A stretch of DNA of 64,000 nucleotides, from the NCBI RefSeq assembly GCF_016863115.1, contig NZ_BOOG01000030.1, positions 29,046 through 93,045 on the forward strand, in the 5' to 3' direction. Shown in pieces: positions 37,431-45,855 of the stretch (position 1 is its first letter; each line of letters opens with the position of its first letter). Position numbers and translations under genes: made by a program. This DNA is from Sphaerimonospora thailandensis. GTDB taxonomy: Bacteria > Actinomycetota > Actinomycetes > Streptosporangiales > Streptosporangiaceae. Below the pieces are notes generated by a model. It did no database searches, was not told the DNA's origin, and saw only the letters and a program-made list of their open reading frames with translations.

Positions 37431-38230
37431 TCCTGGCCGCCGTCCACGCAGACGTTCGCCCCGTTTATCCCGCTCGCCCGATCCGACAGCAGGAAGCATG
37501 CGACGTCGGTCACCTCGCGGAGCTCGACCAGGCGGCCCATGGGGAAGTCCTCCCGGGCGAACGCCGCGAACCGCTCCGGCCGCGCCTGGCGGAACTCGTC
37601 CCAGCCGCCGCCCTCGAACAGGACGGAGCCCGGACTCAGCGCGTTGACGCGGATGCGCCGCGGGCCGAGTTCCTGTCCCAGAGCGGCGGCCAGATGGATC
37701 TCGGCGGCCTTCGCCGAGGCGTAGGACGACCTGGGGCCCGGCTTCCAGCCGGTGACCGACGCGATGATCAACGCGCTTCCCCCGCCGCGCCGTTCGAAGT
37801 ACGGCACCGCGGCGCGGATGGCGTTGGCGGCGTGCAGCACGTTGACCGCGTAGGTGTACGCCCAGTCATCGGGGGTCGAGTCGAGCAGCCCGCCGCCTGA
37901 CGCGCCACCCGCGTTGGCCACCAGCAGATCGAGCCCGCCGAGCCGCTCGGCCGCCTCCCGGACCGCCTCGCCGAGTCGTACCGGATCGGTGACGTCGGCC
38001 TGGACGCCGTGAACCGGAACGCCCTGGTGCTGGGCGCCCTGGTGCTGGGCGCCCTCGTGCCGGGCGCCCGACCCGGCCAGCTGTGACACGGCCGCGTCCA
38101 GCCGTGCGGCGTCGCGGCCGCAGACCGCGACGCCGACCCCTTCGGCTGCCAGGGCCTGGGCGATGGCCAACCCGATCCCGTCGGTGCCGCCGGTGACGAA
38201 CGCGGTCTTCCCGCCGAGCGCGAGGTCCAT
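37400..38230 (-). CDS. SDR family NAD(P)-dependent oxidoreductase
   Basis: The product has 276 residues of the classical short-chain dehydrogenase family. The cofactor motif is GKTAFVTGGTDGIGLAIAQA, then LDLLVANAGGASGGGLL (NAG motif), and the catalytic Ser/Tyr/Lys are in IIASVTGWKPGPRSSYASAK. The substrate is not evident. Residues about 55-70 carry an unusual HQGAQHQG insert encoded by three tandem 15-bp repeats (38021-38065), in a loop after the cofactor-binding strands where length changes are tolerated. Confidence 0.9.
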   Translation of the reverse strand: MDLALGGKTAFVTGGTDGIGLAIAQALAAEGVGVAVCGRDAARLDAAVSQLAGSGARHEGAQHQGAQHQGVPVHGVQADVTDPVRLGEAVREAAERLGGLDLLVANAGGASGGGLLDSTPDDWAYTYAVNVLHAANAIRAAVPYFERRGGGSALIIASVTGWKPGPRSSYASAKAAEIHLAAALGQELGPRRIRVNALSPGSVLFEGGGWDEFRQARPERFAAFAREDFPMGRLVELREVTDVACFLLSDRASGINGANVCVDGGQDHPTAGRFFP

Positions 38231-38258
38231 GGAAAGGGAATCTTATCCGCCGAGGCGG

Positions 38259-39044
38259 TCAGGCGTTACTCGGCCGCACCTCGTTCGGTACGGCCCCGCC
38301 GTACCGCCTGTCGCGCTTGGCGTAGACCTCGCACGCCTGCCACAGGTCACGGCGGTCGAAATCCGGCCACAGCTGGTTGAGGAAGACCATCTCGGCGTAG
38401 GCGGACTGCCAGAGCAGGAAGTTCGACGTGCGCTGCTCGCCGGACGACCGGATGAACAGATCGACGTCGGGGATGTCGGGCTCGTCGAGGTAGCGGGCGA
38501 ACACCTTCTCCGACACCTTGCCGGGCTTGACGCGGCCGGCGGCGACGTCCCGGGCGAGTTCGACGGCGGCATCCACGATCTCAGCGCGGCCCCCGTAGTT
38601 GACGCAGAACTGCAGGGTCATCGTCGTGTTGTGCGCGGAGATCCGCTCGGCGTCCTCGAGCTCTTTGATGACGCTCTTCCAGAGCCGCCCGGGACGCCCG
38701 GCCCAGCGGACCCGGACCCCCATCTCGTTGAGCTGGTCGCGGCGGCGGCGGATCACGTCCCGGTTGAATCCCATCAGGAACCGGACCTCGTCAGGCGAGC
38801 GTCTCCAGTTCTCGGTCGAGAACGCGTACGCCGACAGGTAGGGGATGCCGAGCTCTATCGCGCCCTCGATGACGTCGAACAGCGACGCCTCGCCCATCTT
38901 GTGGCCCTCGGTCCTCGGCAGCCCGCGCGCCTTCGCCCAGCGGCCGTTGCCGTCCATGACGATCGCGACGTGCCGCGGGACGAGGTCGCGCGGGATGGGG
39001 GGCGGGATCGCCCCGGAGGGATGCGGAGTCGGAGGACGGACCAT
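38259..39044 (-). CDS. uppS: Isoprenyl transferase (undecaprenyl/polyprenyl diphosphate synthase)
   Basis: The enzyme has 261 residues of the cis-prenyltransferase family. The catalytic Asp31 is in [20 protein letters not shown]. Other signatures are [36 protein letters not shown] and [20 protein letters not shown] then [15 protein letters not shown]. It makes the C50/C55 lipid carrier for cell-wall synthesis. Pairing with recO immediately upstream is standard in actinobacteria. Confidence 0.95.
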   Translation of the reverse strand: MVRPPTPHPSGAIPPPIPRDLVPRHVAIVMDGNGRWAKARGLPRTEGHKMGEASLFDVIEGAIELGIPYLSAYAFSTENWRRSPDEVRFLMGFNRDVIRRRRDQLNEMGVRVRWAGRPGRLWKSVIKELEDAERISAHNTTMTLQFCVNYGGRAEIVDAAVELARDVAAGRVKPGKVSEKVFARYLDEPDIPDVDLFIRSSGEQRTSNFLLWQSAYAEMVFLNQLWPDFDRRDLWQACEVYAKRDRRYGGAVPNEVRPSNA

Positions 39045-39163
39045 GCTTCGAGCGTATTGCGTCCGCGAGGGTCCTCAGGCGGAGAAAACGTGCGAATCCT
39101 GTGCACGCCCCCGTGCGGCTGAAGGGTCTGGCTGAAGGGGTCTGGCGGAGGCATCGGACGCTC

Positions 39164-40000
39164 CTACCGCGTCCGGGCGGCCTCTTCGGGGTGGGACGCC
39201 CGGCGTTCCGGCCACTCCCAGCCGATCGGATCCCTGCCGGCCGGATCCCTGCCGACCGGATCCCTGCCGGCCCATTCTCTCTCGACATGGCGCAGGGACC
39301 GGATGCCCTGCTCCAGATGCCACTGCAGGTAGGCCGCGACGAGACCGCTGCACTCGGTCCTGTGCCGGGACTCCGAGGCGTCGGCCGCGGCCCAGTCGCC
39401 GCGCAGCAACGCGATCATCAACGCGATCGTCTCGGCCGCGGGGACCGCCGCCCCGGCCGGGCGGCACGCGCCGCAGACCACGCCACCCGACGCGATCGCG
39501 AAGGCCCGTACGGCCTCCGCCCCGCATCTGGCGCACCCCGACAGCGCGGGGGCGTACCCTGCCACGGCCAGCGAGCGCAGGAAGAACGCGTCCAGCACCA
39601 GCCGGGGCTCGTGCGTGCCCTCGGCGAGCGTGCGCAGGCCGCCCAGCATCAGCAGGAACTGGCGCAGGGCCGGCTCCTTCTCCCCCATGATCAGCCGGTC
39701 GGCCGTCTCCAGCATGGCCGTGCCGGCGGTGTAGCGGGGATAGTCGGTCACGAGCGCCTCGCCGTACGGACGCAGGGTCTCGACCTGGGTGATCACGTCG
39801 AGTGACCGGCCGGCGTGCAGTTGCAGGTCGACGTGGGAGAACGGCTCCAGGCGCGCACCGAAGCGCGACATCGTCCTGCGTACGCCCTTGGCCACGCCCC
39901 TGACCTTGCCGGTGCGCCTGGTGAGGATCGTGATGATGCGGTCGGCCTCGCCCAGCTTCTGCGTGCGCAGCACGACGCCCTCGTCCCGGTAGAGACTCAC
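39164..40000 (-). CDS. recO: DNA repair protein RecO
   Basis: The product has 278 residues. The N-terminal OB fold is MSLYRDEGVVLRTQKLGEAD then RIITILTRRTGKVRGVAKGV. The middle helical domain contains the RecO zinc cysteines (SGCARCGAEAVRAFAIASGG and VVCGACRPAG). RecO anneals strands and loads RecA with RecR in the RecFOR pathway. The last 35 residues are unusual: a GRDP repeat from three tandem 15-bp units (39227-39271), probably a disordered extension. AGTCTC precedes the ATG. Confidence 0.95.
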   Translation of the reverse strand: MSLYRDEGVVLRTQKLGEADRIITILTRRTGKVRGVAKGVRRTMSRFGARLEPFSHVDLQLHAGRSLDVITQVETLRPYGEALVTDYPRYTAGTAMLETADRLIMGEKEPALRQFLLMLGGLRTLAEGTHEPRLVLDAFFLRSLAVAGYAPALSGCARCGAEAVRAFAIASGGVVCGACRPAGAAVPAAETIALMIALLRGDWAAADASESRHRTECSGLVAAYLQWHLEQGIRSLRHVEREWAGRDPVGRDPAGRDPIGWEWPERRASHPEEAARTR

Positions 40001-40272
40001 ACGCCCATCCTATGGGTGCCGTCGCAGGCGGCCGCGGATGATGACGGCTGGGCTCGATAAGGTGAATATTCGGTAATGATGGCCTGTAGACGGACGCCGT
40101 AGTCGTACGGTGTGCCCGGAGTGCACCGGTTCAGCCGAAAGGTCACTAAGCTTTGGCCTCCGGCGGATTTCCCCGCGCCGGTCAAGCCAGGGAGTGTCCG
40201 GTGGGTCTCGCCAGGGCGACGATCCGGGGGCACGACCTAGAGCCTGATCCCCCTGTCGCTTGAAAGGTTGCC

Positions 40273-41871
40273 ATGACCCGCGTGGTCCTGCTGGGCGCGC
40301 CGCCCGGCCCGATCGGTTCTCCACCGCCAGGCGGCCAGCCCGTGTCGCCGGCGGACATCACGTTGGCGTCGCTTCCCGGAGCTCCCTCGGTGTACGGCAG
40401 GCTGCTCGGGCAGCTCGCCTCACTCGACCCCGAGCCGACCACCATCGCCCGGCCCGCCGACGCCCCCGCCTTCAGGCAGTGCGTGTCCGCCGCGGGCCGG
40501 GGGAGTGTCGTGGAGAGCCGCGACGTGGCCGGGGATCTCCGGGCGCTCGCCGACGCGGTCGAGGACTCGACCGACAACCTGCTGATCCTGCCCGCGCAGT
40601 CGCTGGTGCACGACGAGCTGATCTACCAGATCGACAAGGCCAAGCGGCATGCCCTCGCGCTGGTCCTCCGCGAGGAGCGGCCCGAGGACGCGCCGGAGGA
40701 GCCACCCATCGAGGAGGCGGAACCCGAGATCGGCCGCAAGACGCTGGAGGGTCTCCCCCAGCGCACCCGGGCCGGCCGCGGGCGGGTGATCTCGGTCGGC
40801 ACCGCGTACCACGCCGTCACCCGGCCCAACGCCGCGCTGCTGGGACCGCTCCACCTCCACCAGCGGCACGCCGCCGTCCTCGCCGAGGCCGCCCGCGAGC
40901 TCGCGGGCATGGCCCACCTGTTCGGTCCCGAGGACGACGTCGTCGAGCTGCTCGTGCTGGGCCTCGTACGGCGCGGCGTGCGGGTCGCCGTACGAGGCCG
41001 CCGGGACCTGTTCTACCGCCGGATCCACACCCAGCGGGAGGCGGAGGAGGCCCTGGCGGAGATGGCCGGGATCAACGAGGACCGGGCCCGGCTGGACAAC
41101 GCCGTCAAGGGTGCCGACGGCTTCTTCACCACGTTCTTCGTCAGCACCTATTCGAGGTTCATCGCGCGCTGGGCGGCCCGCCGTGGCCTGACCCCCAACC
41201 AGGTCACCCTCATCTCGATCTTCCTGGGCCTGCTGTCGGCCGGCGCGTTCGCGACCGGCACCCGGTGGGGTGCGATCGCCGGCGCCGTGCTCATCTACTT
41301 CGCCTTCGTCTTCGACTGCGTCGACGGACAGGTCGCCCGATATGCCAGGAAGTTCGGCGTGTTGGGTGCCTGGTTGGACGCCACGTTCGACCGGTTCAAG
41401 GAATACGCCGTCTTCGTCGGCCTCGCCGTCGGAGCGACCGTGTCCGGGCAGTTCGGGGACGGAGAAGGGATCTGGACTCTCGCTCTGGTGGCGCTGGGGC
41501 TTCAGTCGGTCAAGCACCTGCTCGACTTCTCGTTCGGTGCGGCCAACCGGCGCAGGGCGCCCGTGCCGCTGCCCACGCTCGAGTTGACGGCCGCCGACGA
41601 CCGCCCGCTGCGCGAGGCCCTGGAAGAGCGCAGGGCGAGCCGCGACTCCGGCGTACGCAACCTGCTCAAGCTCTGGACCAAGGCCGGGAAGTTCCGTCCC
41701 GTGCACTGGGCGCGCAAGATGATCGTGTTCCCCATCGGGGAGCGTTTCGCCGCCATCGCGATCACCGCGGCCTTCTTCGACCCCCGCGTCACCTTCCTCA
41801 CTCTCGTGATCTGGGGCGGCGTCGCGACCATCTACACCCTCACCGGACGCATCCTGAGGTCTCTCGCATGA
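40273..41871 (+). CDS. CDP-alcohol phosphatidyltransferase with N-terminal nucleotidyltransferase-like domain
   Basis: The enzyme has 532 residues. Residues 1 to about 270 resemble a nucleotidyltransferase fold without an intact signature loop. Residues about 275-530 form a multi-helix membrane domain with the CDP-alcohol phosphotransferase motif beginning at D348 (DCVDGQVARYARKFGVLGAW then LDATFD), whose aspartates bind metal and catalyse transfer. Similar two-domain fusions make phosphoinositol lipids in archaea and some actinobacteria (IPCT-DIPPS type). The product is uncertain. A sizeable insertion separates membrane helices (about 425-470). Its stop overlaps the next start (ATGA). Confidence 0.82.
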   Translation: MTRVVLLGAPPGPIGSPPPGGQPVSPADITLASLPGAPSVYGRLLGQLASLDPEPTTIARPADAPAFRQCVSAAGRGSVVESRDVAGDLRALADAVEDSTDNLLILPAQSLVHDELIYQIDKAKRHALALVLREERPEDAPEEPPIEEAEPEIGRKTLEGLPQRTRAGRGRVISVGTAYHAVTRPNAALLGPLHLHQRHAAVLAEAARELAGMAHLFGPEDDVVELLVLGLVRRGVRVAVRGRRDLFYRRIHTQREAEEALAEMAGINEDRARLDNAVKGADGFFTTFFVSTYSRFIARWAARRGLTPNQVTLISIFLGLLSAGAFATGTRWGAIAGAVLIYFAFVFDCVDGQVARYARKFGVLGAWLDATFDRFKEYAVFVGLAVGATVSGQFGDGEGIWTLALVALGLQSVKHLLDFSFGAANRRRAPVPLPTLELTAADDRPLREALEERRASRDSGVRNLLKLWTKAGKFRPVHWARKMIVFPIGERFAAIAITAAFFDPRVTFLTLVIWGGVATIYTLTGRILRSLA

Positions 41872-42575
41872 TCACCCAGCCGCAGGCCACCACGATCCCC
41901 GACCCGGACGAGGAGCGCCGCCGAATCCAGACCGAGCGACTGCTGGCCTACCGGGACGACGGCCCCATCGTCACCGCCCTGAAGGGAGTGCTGGGCCGTG
42001 GCCTGCCGCCCGTGCCCGCGACGCTCGTGGCGGTGCTCGCCATCGTGGCCCTGGCCGTCGGCGATGTCCTCAGTTCGGGAGCGATCCTGCTGGCGCCCGT
42101 GCTGATCCTCGTCGTCCTGGTCGTGCCGAGCGGGCCGAGCGACCATCTCGGCCGGCTGGACTGGCTCACCCCGCCGCTGCTGCGGGCCGCCGAGTTCCTC
42201 ACGATCATCCTGCTCGGACTGGCCGAGGGCACCCCCAAGTGGCTGCTGTTCGTGCTGCTCTATGTGATCGGCTACCACACGTACGACACGGTCTACCGGA
42301 CCAGGCAGGGCATCTGGCCGCCGGCATGGCTCTTCCGGGCCGGGCTCGGCTGGGAGGGGCGGCTGCTGATCCTGGGTGTGGGAGCGGCGGCCGGGTGGCT
42401 GACCGCCGTCACCGCCGTCCTCACGGCATACCTGCTCGTCCTGTTCTCGGTGGAGAGCGTGGTGAGCTGGGTGCGACTGGACAAGGCGTCCGCCCAGGCC
42501 CACGCCGACCAGGACCTCGAGCAGTCGCCCGAGGAGGCGGCCGAGCAGGTCACCGGCGACGCCGACCAGGCCTAG
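41868..42575 (+). CDS. DUF5941 domain membrane protein
   Basis: The product has 235 residues. After an acidic cytoplasmic start there are about six hydrophobic segments, including LVAVLAIVALAVGDVLSSGA, ILLAPVLILVVLVVPSG, LLFVLLYVIGYHTYDTVYRT and AVLTAYLLVLFSVESVV. It matches the C-terminal membrane module called DUF5941, which in many Streptomyces proteins is fused to the CDP-alcohol phosphotransferase. Here it is a separate gene, coupled by an ATGA overlap, so the two proteins probably form one membrane complex. Confidence 0.75.
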   Translation: MITQPQATTIPDPDEERRRIQTERLLAYRDDGPIVTALKGVLGRGLPPVPATLVAVLAIVALAVGDVLSSGAILLAPVLILVVLVVPSGPSDHLGRLDWLTPPLLRAAEFLTIILLGLAEGTPKWLLFVLLYVIGYHTYDTVYRTRQGIWPPAWLFRAGLGWEGRLLILGVGAAAGWLTAVTAVLTAYLLVLFSVESVVSWVRLDKASAQAHADQDLEQSPEEAAEQVTGDADQA

Positions 42576-42597
42576 GTCGTTCACTTCCTGACCCCCT

Positions 42598-42635
42598 CCG
42601 GTACGGCTGGGCCCAATAGGGCTGGGCCGTACCGG
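42598..42635. terminator. Bidirectional terminator between convergent genes
   Basis: CCGGTACGGC (42598-42607) and GCCGTACCGG (42626-42635) form a perfect 10-bp stem around an 18-base, partly self-pairing loop, between the DUF5941 gene and the convergent ATP-binding protein gene. Confidence 0.75.
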
Positions 42636-42668
42636 CCTCAACGGACCCTCAACGGGCCCTCAACGGGC
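42636..42668. repeat. Three tandem 11-bp repeats across a stop codon
   Basis: Three copies of CCTCAACGGGC (the first with one mismatch) span the stop codon of the ATP-binding protein gene. On the coding strand each copy carries TGAGGG, so TGA recurs every 11 bases and falls in all three reading frames. Confidence 0.9.
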
Positions 42669-43169
42669 TCGGTCGTCGAACAGGGCCCACACGATCTTGC
42701 CGCTGCCGGTGAGGATCCACCCCCACGCGATGCTCAACGCGTCGACGAGGTGAAGGCCCCGGCCCGTCTCCGCGGACAGGTCGGGCTCCCTCGTCAGCGC
42801 CGGGACTCGTTCGCTGGCGTCGCTGACGCCGCAGCCGGTATGAAAGCGGCCGGTCGAATCGACGTGGTTCACCAACCTCAGCAGGATGGGCGGGCCGCAG
42901 GGATCTTGACAGTGGGGAGCGTGCCGGAGCGCGTTGGTCACCAACTCGGACACGACGACCTGGGCGTCGGGGACGAGCCGCAGGACGCCCCACCCGCGCA
43001 GCGTCCTGGCGGTGAATTCCCGGGCGAGGGCGGGAGAGACACTGCCGCCCTGGAGGACGCACACGACCGACGGCGGGACCTGCGGGCCTGCGACGTCGTC
43101 CTGTTCGAACATCGCGGCCAGCCACGAAGGCGCTGTCGCGGCTCCCGGCCCTGCCAGATCTGCGGTCAT
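42660..43169 (-). CDS. RsbW-like ATP-binding protein (possible anti-sigma kinase)
   Basis: The product has 169 residues. The single HATPase_c_2 domain shows the N-box DAQVVVSELVTNALRHA and the G-box ETGRGLHLVDALSIAWGW. Numerous stand-alone proteins of this type in actinobacteria resemble the serine kinase RsbW/SpoIIAB, but most have no proven partner. About 40 N-terminal residues (PSWLAAMFEQDDVAGPQVPP) are outside the domain. The stop codon lies inside a tandem repeat. Confidence 0.82.
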   Translation of the reverse strand: MTADLAGPGAATAPSWLAAMFEQDDVAGPQVPPSVVCVLQGGSVSPALAREFTARTLRGWGVLRLVPDAQVVVSELVTNALRHAPHCQDPCGPPILLRLVNHVDSTGRFHTGCGVSDASERVPALTREPDLSAETGRGLHLVDALSIAWGWILTGSGKIVWALFDDRAR

Positions 43170-43193
43170 CGCGGTCCCTCAGGTCGTCACCTG

Positions 43194-43203
43194 TCACATG
43201 TGA
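43194..43203. promoter_or_regulatory. Short palindrome upstream of the ATP-binding gene
   Basis: TCACATGTGA is a perfect 10-bp palindrome 25 bp upstream of the ATP-binding gene's start codon. It is short, so chance is possible. Confidence 0.3.
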
Positions 43204-43242
43204 GTTTCCCTGTCGTCGGGTATCTTGCCCTACGCCTTGCCG

Positions 43243-43260
43243 GTGCAAGCGCGCTTGCAC
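43243..43260. promoter_or_regulatory. 18-bp perfect palindrome upstream of the ATP-binding gene
   Basis: GTGCAAGCGCGCTTGCAC is a perfect 18-bp palindrome between the end of the lysR gene and the ATP-binding gene. It resembles LacI-family operators (TGCAAGCGCTTGCA types) but has an additional central CG. It is about 75 bp upstream of the ATP-binding gene's start codon, where an operator or activator site could lie. Confidence 0.45.
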
Positions 43261-43272
43261 GTGCAATTGTCG

Positions 43273-44187
43273 TCACTCGGGCATCGCGGCGAAGAACGCC
43301 GCGCACGTCTCGGCGAACGCCGTCGCGCGGGCCGTGGGCCGTACGCCGCGCACCGAGGCCAGCACGACGTCGAGCGGCGGCACCTCGTCGCTGATCGGCA
43401 CGCTGACCACCCGGCCTCCGTCGTATGTCTGGTCCGTCGCCGCCCGCTGCGTGAGTATCGAATAGCCGTGCCCGCCCGCCACCAGCGACCGGGCCGTCTC
43501 ATAGCTGGACGTGCGGAACCGCACCCGGGGCTCGCTGGCGTAGATCGTGCGGAAGTAGTCGCGGCTGCGCGGCAGGTCCAGCAGGATCATGGGCTCCCCC
43601 GCCAGGTCGGCCAGCGAGATGGCCTCGGCCTGGGCGAGCCGATGCCCGGGCGGCAGCAGCGCGTGCGGCTGGGCCTGGGTGAGCAGCCGAAGGTCGAGAT
43701 CGAGGGCGAGGTCGGTCGCGTAGACCAGGGCGGCCTCGCACCGGCCGTCGAGCAGGGCGGCCTCCATGGCGGAGATCTCCCCCTCCATGACCGTGACCCG
43801 GACCCCGGGGAACCGGCCCGCGAACTCGCGCAGCAGCCGGGACAGATAGAACGGCGCGAGCGCGGTCAGGCAGCCGACGGCGAGCTCGCCGGTCAGCGAG
43901 CCGGCGAGTCCGCGGGCCGACTGGGCGAGCGCGGCGGCGTGGGACAGGAACTCCCGTGCCTCCACAAGGAACCGCTCCCCCGACCGGGTGAGCGACAGCC
44001 CCCTGGCGTGATGGCGGATCAGCAGTTGGACGCCGAGCTCCCGCTCTACCTGGGCGATGGCGGCCGAAATCGCCGACTGCGCCACCATCAGCTCTCTGCT
44101 GGCCGCGGTCATGCTGCCGAGCTCGGCCGCGGTCACGAAGTAACGCAGCTGGACGAGTGTGAAGTTGACGTCCGCCACGCAACCCAT
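43273..44187 (-). CDS. LysR family transcriptional regulator
   Basis: The product has 304 residues from the ATG at 44185-44187. The N-terminal HTH is FTLVQLRYFVTAAELGSMTA then ASRELMVAQSAISAAIAQVE. The effector domain includes GELAVGCLTALAPFYLSRLL and LLPPGHRLAQAEAISLADLA. Its closest pattern is the subgroup regulating amino-acid and nitrogen functions. The neighbouring AsnC gene is divergent; a 270-bp gap separates the two. Upstream in-frame sequence to 44352 lacks regulator character. Confidence 0.9.
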   Translation of the reverse strand: MGCVADVNFTLVQLRYFVTAAELGSMTAASRELMVAQSAISAAIAQVERELGVQLLIRHHARGLSLTRSGERFLVEAREFLSHAAALAQSARGLAGSLTGELAVGCLTALAPFYLSRLLREFAGRFPGVRVTVMEGEISAMEAALLDGRCEAALVYATDLALDLDLRLLTQAQPHALLPPGHRLAQAEAISLADLAGEPMILLDLPRSRDYFRTIYASEPRVRFRTSSYETARSLVAGGHGYSILTQRAATDQTYDGGRVVSVPISDEVPPLDVVLASVRGVRPTARATAFAETCAAFFAAMPE

Positions 44188-44457
44188 TGTGACCGTCGCA
44201 GTCGTGTACGGCTGCCGCAACCGGAAGGAACTTCGGCTGCTTTTCCGCTGACTTTCCTCGCGGATGATCAGGAGTTTCCCCGCTGCGAAATCCGAGTGCC
44301 GAGCGCGACGCCGACGACCATGGAGGCCGGCGTCACCGGCACAACCCCCCAAAAGCGTCAGGTGAGGCGTCGGTTCCGGCGAACACGACCGCAGGCGGCC
44401 CGCTCATGCCGCCTGCCGCGACGCGGATCGGGGCGGCGGACCGGTATACAGGTCGAC

Positions 44458-44889
44458 GTGAAGGTGGACGAGTTGGACCGCGCCATCATCAGGGCTCTTG
44501 TAGAAGACGCGCGCGCAACATATGCCGAAATAGGCAATCAAGTCGGGCTGTCCGCTCCGGCGGTCAAACGCCGGGTCGACCGACTGGTCGCGACCGGCGC
44601 GATCACCGGGTTCAGCGCCCGGGTCGAGCCGTCTGCCCTCGGGTGGACGACTGAGGCGTACGTCGAGCTCTACTGCCGCGGCAAGACCTCGCCCGCGGAG
44701 ATCGGAGCGGCGGCCGCCCGGCATCCGGAGGTCGTCTCGGCCTGCACGGTCACCGGCGAGGCCGACGCCCTGCTGCACATCCGCGCGACCGACGTACGGC
44801 ACGTGGAGCGCGTCATCGAGCGCATCGCGGCCGAGCCGTTCGTGGTGCGGACCAAGAGCTCTATCGTCCTGTCCCGCCTGATCAGTTAA
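44458..44889 (+). CDS. Lrp/AsnC family transcriptional regulator
   Basis: The product has 143 residues. The HTH is DELDRAIIRALVEDARATYA then EIGNQVGLSAPAVKRRVDRL, and the RAM domain is EAYVELYCRGKTSPAEIG and VSACTVTGEADALLHIRATD. The GTG at 44458 is eight bases after TATACA (44445-44450), which suggests a leaderless transcript. It precedes the DDAH-like and ornithine aminotransferase genes in the same direction, so it probably responds to arginine, ornithine or citrulline and controls them. That link is by position only. Confidence 0.9.
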   Translation: MKVDELDRAIIRALVEDARATYAEIGNQVGLSAPAVKRRVDRLVATGAITGFSARVEPSALGWTTEAYVELYCRGKTSPAEIGAAAARHPEVVSACTVTGEADALLHIRATDVRHVERVIERIAAEPFVVRTKSSIVLSRLIS

Positions 44890-44950
44890 CGGATCGCCGT
44901 AAGGGGGCCGAAGACGCAACCGATCCGCCTGAAGGCGCAACGAGCACGCA

Positions 44951-44998
44951 TTGGTTACGCGGGTCCGGGTTCCTAACCTGAAGATCCGTTGACAACGG
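44951..44998 (+). promoter_or_regulatory. Promoter of the ddaH-rocD operon with small palindrome
   Basis: TTGGTT (44951-44956), a 17-bp spacer and TAACCT (44974-44979) form a good promoter. Just downstream, CCGTT-GAC-AACGG (44986-44998) is a perfect palindrome at the presumed transcription start, a plausible site for the upstream AsnC protein. Confidence 0.55.
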
Positions 44999-45018
44999 CG
45001 TTTTCGGATGGAGTATGG

Positions 45019-45855
45019 ATGTCATTCGCGCCATCGGCTGAGATCACGAGACGTGACCGCACGAGCACGGTGCGGCATTATCTGATGTGCCGGCCGGAGT
45101 TCTTCACAGTCTCCTACTCCATCAATCCCTGGATGGACCCGGCGAAGGGCACGGACACGGCCGAGGCCGTACGGCAGTGGGAGAGCCTGCGGCGGGCGTA
45201 CGAAAGCCTGGGCCACCGGGTGAGCCTGATCGACCCGATCGAGGGCCTGCCGGACATGGTGTTCGCCGCCAACGGAGCGCTGGTCGTCGAGGGCAGGGTC
45301 TACGGTGCGAAGTTCGCCCACGCGGAGCGGGCCGCCGAGGGCCCGGCCTATCTCGACTGGTTCAGGCAGCGGAGCTACGAGACGCTGGCGGCGTCCTTCA
45401 CCAACGAAGGCGAGGGCGACTATCTGACGCTCGACGACGTGATCCTGGCCGGCACCGGCTTCCGTACGGACGTCGCCGCCCACATGGAGGCCCAGGAGTT
45501 CCTGGGCCGCCCGGTCGTCACGCTGCGCCTGGTGGACCCGAGGTTCTACCACCTCGACACCGCGCTGTTCCCGTTGGACGGGCACAACGTCGCCTACTAC
45601 CCTGGGGCGTTCTCGGCCGGCAGCCTGCGCGTGCTGCAGCGGCTGTTCCCGGACGCCGTCATCGCCTCGGCCTCCGACGCGGAGGTGCTCGGCCTCAACG
45701 CGGTCAGCGACGGCGGGAACGTGATCGTCAACGCCGAGGCGACCGGGCTCATCCTGGAGCTCAAGCGCCGGGGCTTCGAGGTCGTCCCCGTGGACCTGAG
45801 CGAGCTGCGCAAGTCCGGCGGGGGTCCCAAGTGCTGCACTCTGGAGATCCGGTGA
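45019..45855 (+). CDS. ddaH: Dimethylargininase-like amidinohydrolase
   Basis: The product has 278 residues of the amidinotransferase/DDAH/arginine deiminase superfamily. Catalytic elements are the Glu/Asp region in FTNEGEGDYLTLDDVILAGT, His178 in DPRFYHLDTALFPL and Cys272 in SGGGPKCCTLEIR. It opens SFAPSAEITRRDRTSTVRHY LMCRP, family-typical. It should hydrolyse an arginine derivative (methylarginine or arginine) to citrulline. The ATG at 45019 has GGATGGAG five bases upstream. The stop overlaps the GTG of rocD (GTGA), tying it to ornithine metabolism. Confidence 0.85.
   Translation: MSFAPSAEITRRDRTSTVRHYLMCRPEFFTVSYSINPWMDPAKGTDTAEAVRQWESLRRAYESLGHRVSLIDPIEGLPDMVFAANGALVVEGRVYGAKFAHAERAAEGPAYLDWFRQRSYETLAASFTNEGEGDYLTLDDVILAGTGFRTDVAAHMEAQEFLGRPVVTLRLVDPRFYHLDTALFPLDGHNVAYYPGAFSAGSLRVLQRLFPDAVIASASDAEVLGLNAVSDGGNVIVNAEATGLILELKRRGFEVVPVDLSELRKSGGGPKCCTLEIR

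Noticed and set aside
39227..39271. Possible CRISPR-like short repeats
   Set aside because: The units are 15 bp, contiguous without spacers and in frame with recO; there are no cas genes.
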